Source: Microbacterium radiodurans
Lineage (GTDB): Bacteria > Actinomycetota > Actinomycetes > Actinomycetales > Microbacteriaceae
DNA: 64,000 nt
Direction: 5' to 3'
Assembly: GCF_008710705.1 (NCBI RefSeq)
Contig: NZ_VYRZ01000001.1
Location: 620,001-684,000 of the forward strand
Shown here: positions 63,667-64,000 of the stretch, in pieces
Numbering within the stretch: the first letter of the stretch is position 1
Layout of the letters: the number at the start of each line of letters is the position of its first letter
The notes under the pieces: model-generated
Seen by the model: the letters and a program-made list of their open reading frames with translations, nothing else
Databases searched by the model: none
Told to the model about the DNA's origin: nothing
Made by a program: the position numbers and the translations under genes

Positions 63667-64000
63667 ATGAACACTGAGCCCGAGACCGGAGAGATCCGCA
63701 GACCGCTGCGCGGATGGCGGGTTCTGGTTCCTCGGGGCGGACCGTGGGGCGATCAGGTCGCGGCGCTGCTGCGGACCGAGGGGGCGATCCCCGTGATCGC
63801 GCCGCTCGTGAACTTCGCGCCGACCACAGAGGTCGCCGAGCTCGACACCGCGCTCGCCGATCTGGCGTCGGGCGCGTTCGACTGGATCACGCTGACCAGT
63901 GCCACGACGGTCGACGTGCTCTACGCCTATCGTGCCGTGATCCCCGCGACGACGCGCGTGGCCGCGGTCGGCGAGACGACGGCCGCCGCGCTCACCGCTG
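63667..64000 (+). CDS. hemD: Uroporphyrinogen-III synthase (5' part)
   Basis: The first 111 codons of a HemD protein, which closes and flips one ring of hydroxymethylbilane. The N-terminus is a charged extension, then GWRVLVPRGGPWGDQVA, followed by IPVIAPLVNFAPT and FDWITLTSATTVDVLY, all HemD landmarks; TRVAAVGETTAAAL is the next. The gene leaves the window at the right. It belongs with hemY, and more heme genes are expected beyond the edge. AGGAGAG precedes the ATG. Confidence 0.93.
   Translation, partial: MNTEPETGEIRRPLRGWRVLVPRGGPWGDQVAALLRTEGAIPVIAPLVNFAPTTEVAELDTALADLASGAFDWITLTSATTVDVLYAYRAVIPATTRVAAVGETTAAALTA

Overview
The window is a high-GC actinobacterial chromosome segment that looks like Microbacterium or a close relative in the Microbacteriaceae. 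The reasons are the codon use (nearly all G/C third positions), many actinobacterial families (DUF4192, circularly permuted ATP-grasp/alpha-E, Actinobacterial Holin-X, HspR-type heat-shock control) and start codons set directly behind TANNNT promoter boxes. Coding density is high. I recognise no rRNA, tRNA, transposase, CRISPR array or prophage, and both ends cut through genes (lysS on the left, hemD on the right).

Layout. 1-4.6 kb: lysS tail, a DUF4192 protein, a small membrane protein, cardiolipin synthase and a lipoprotein with an internal duplication. 4.6-7.7 kb: a membrane protein between two copies of a 74-bp hairpin repeat, then a minus-strand operon of two DUF2975 paralogs and a small XRE regulator. 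7.8-10.4 kb: clpC and its terminator. 10.5-14 kb: a transglutaminase and a fused ATP-grasp/alpha-E protein. 14-18.9 kb: a short ArgA-type acetyltransferase, an unknown protein, two GT4 glycosyltransferases and a GlxA-type AraC regulator. 18.9-21.2 kb: a clpB without N-domain behind an HspR-like operator. 21.2-25.2 kb: UbiA prenyltransferase facing an operon of type III PKS, methyltransferase and FAD hydroxylase, a likely phenolic-lipid or quinone pathway. 25.3-36.3 kb: nitroreductase, VOC protein, Nat-type ABC exporter, glucose-6-phosphate dehydrogenase opposite a GH15 hydrolase, a GT-C-like membrane protein, a two-component system and exonuclease III. 36.3-36.8 kb: a repeat-rich gap. 36.8-49 kb: phosphodiesterase, pyrE, ene-reductase, HAD phosphatase with two tiny membrane proteins, SDR, DtxR-family regulator, SpoU methylase, MATE pump, a membrane-anchored lipase, M13 peptidase and a beta-lactamase-like pseudoenzyme. 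49-57 kb: purU, an alpha/beta-hydrolase lacking its nucleophile, a MetE-like enzyme, POT and MFS transporters, GNAT and SDR. 57-64 kb: flotillin, glyS, an HhH-GPD protein, then a heme region (protoporphyrinogen oxidase and hemD) holding a YtxH/holin-like/DUF3618 envelope operon.

The most notable non-gene features are a family of 76-bp palindromic repeats (four full copies and one half copy), a two-copy 74-bp hairpin repeat placed 60-75 nt after minus-strand genes, about 21 genes with leaderless-type promoters, and a strong excess of the 7-mer GGATGCC/GGCATCC (about 85 sites by hand count).
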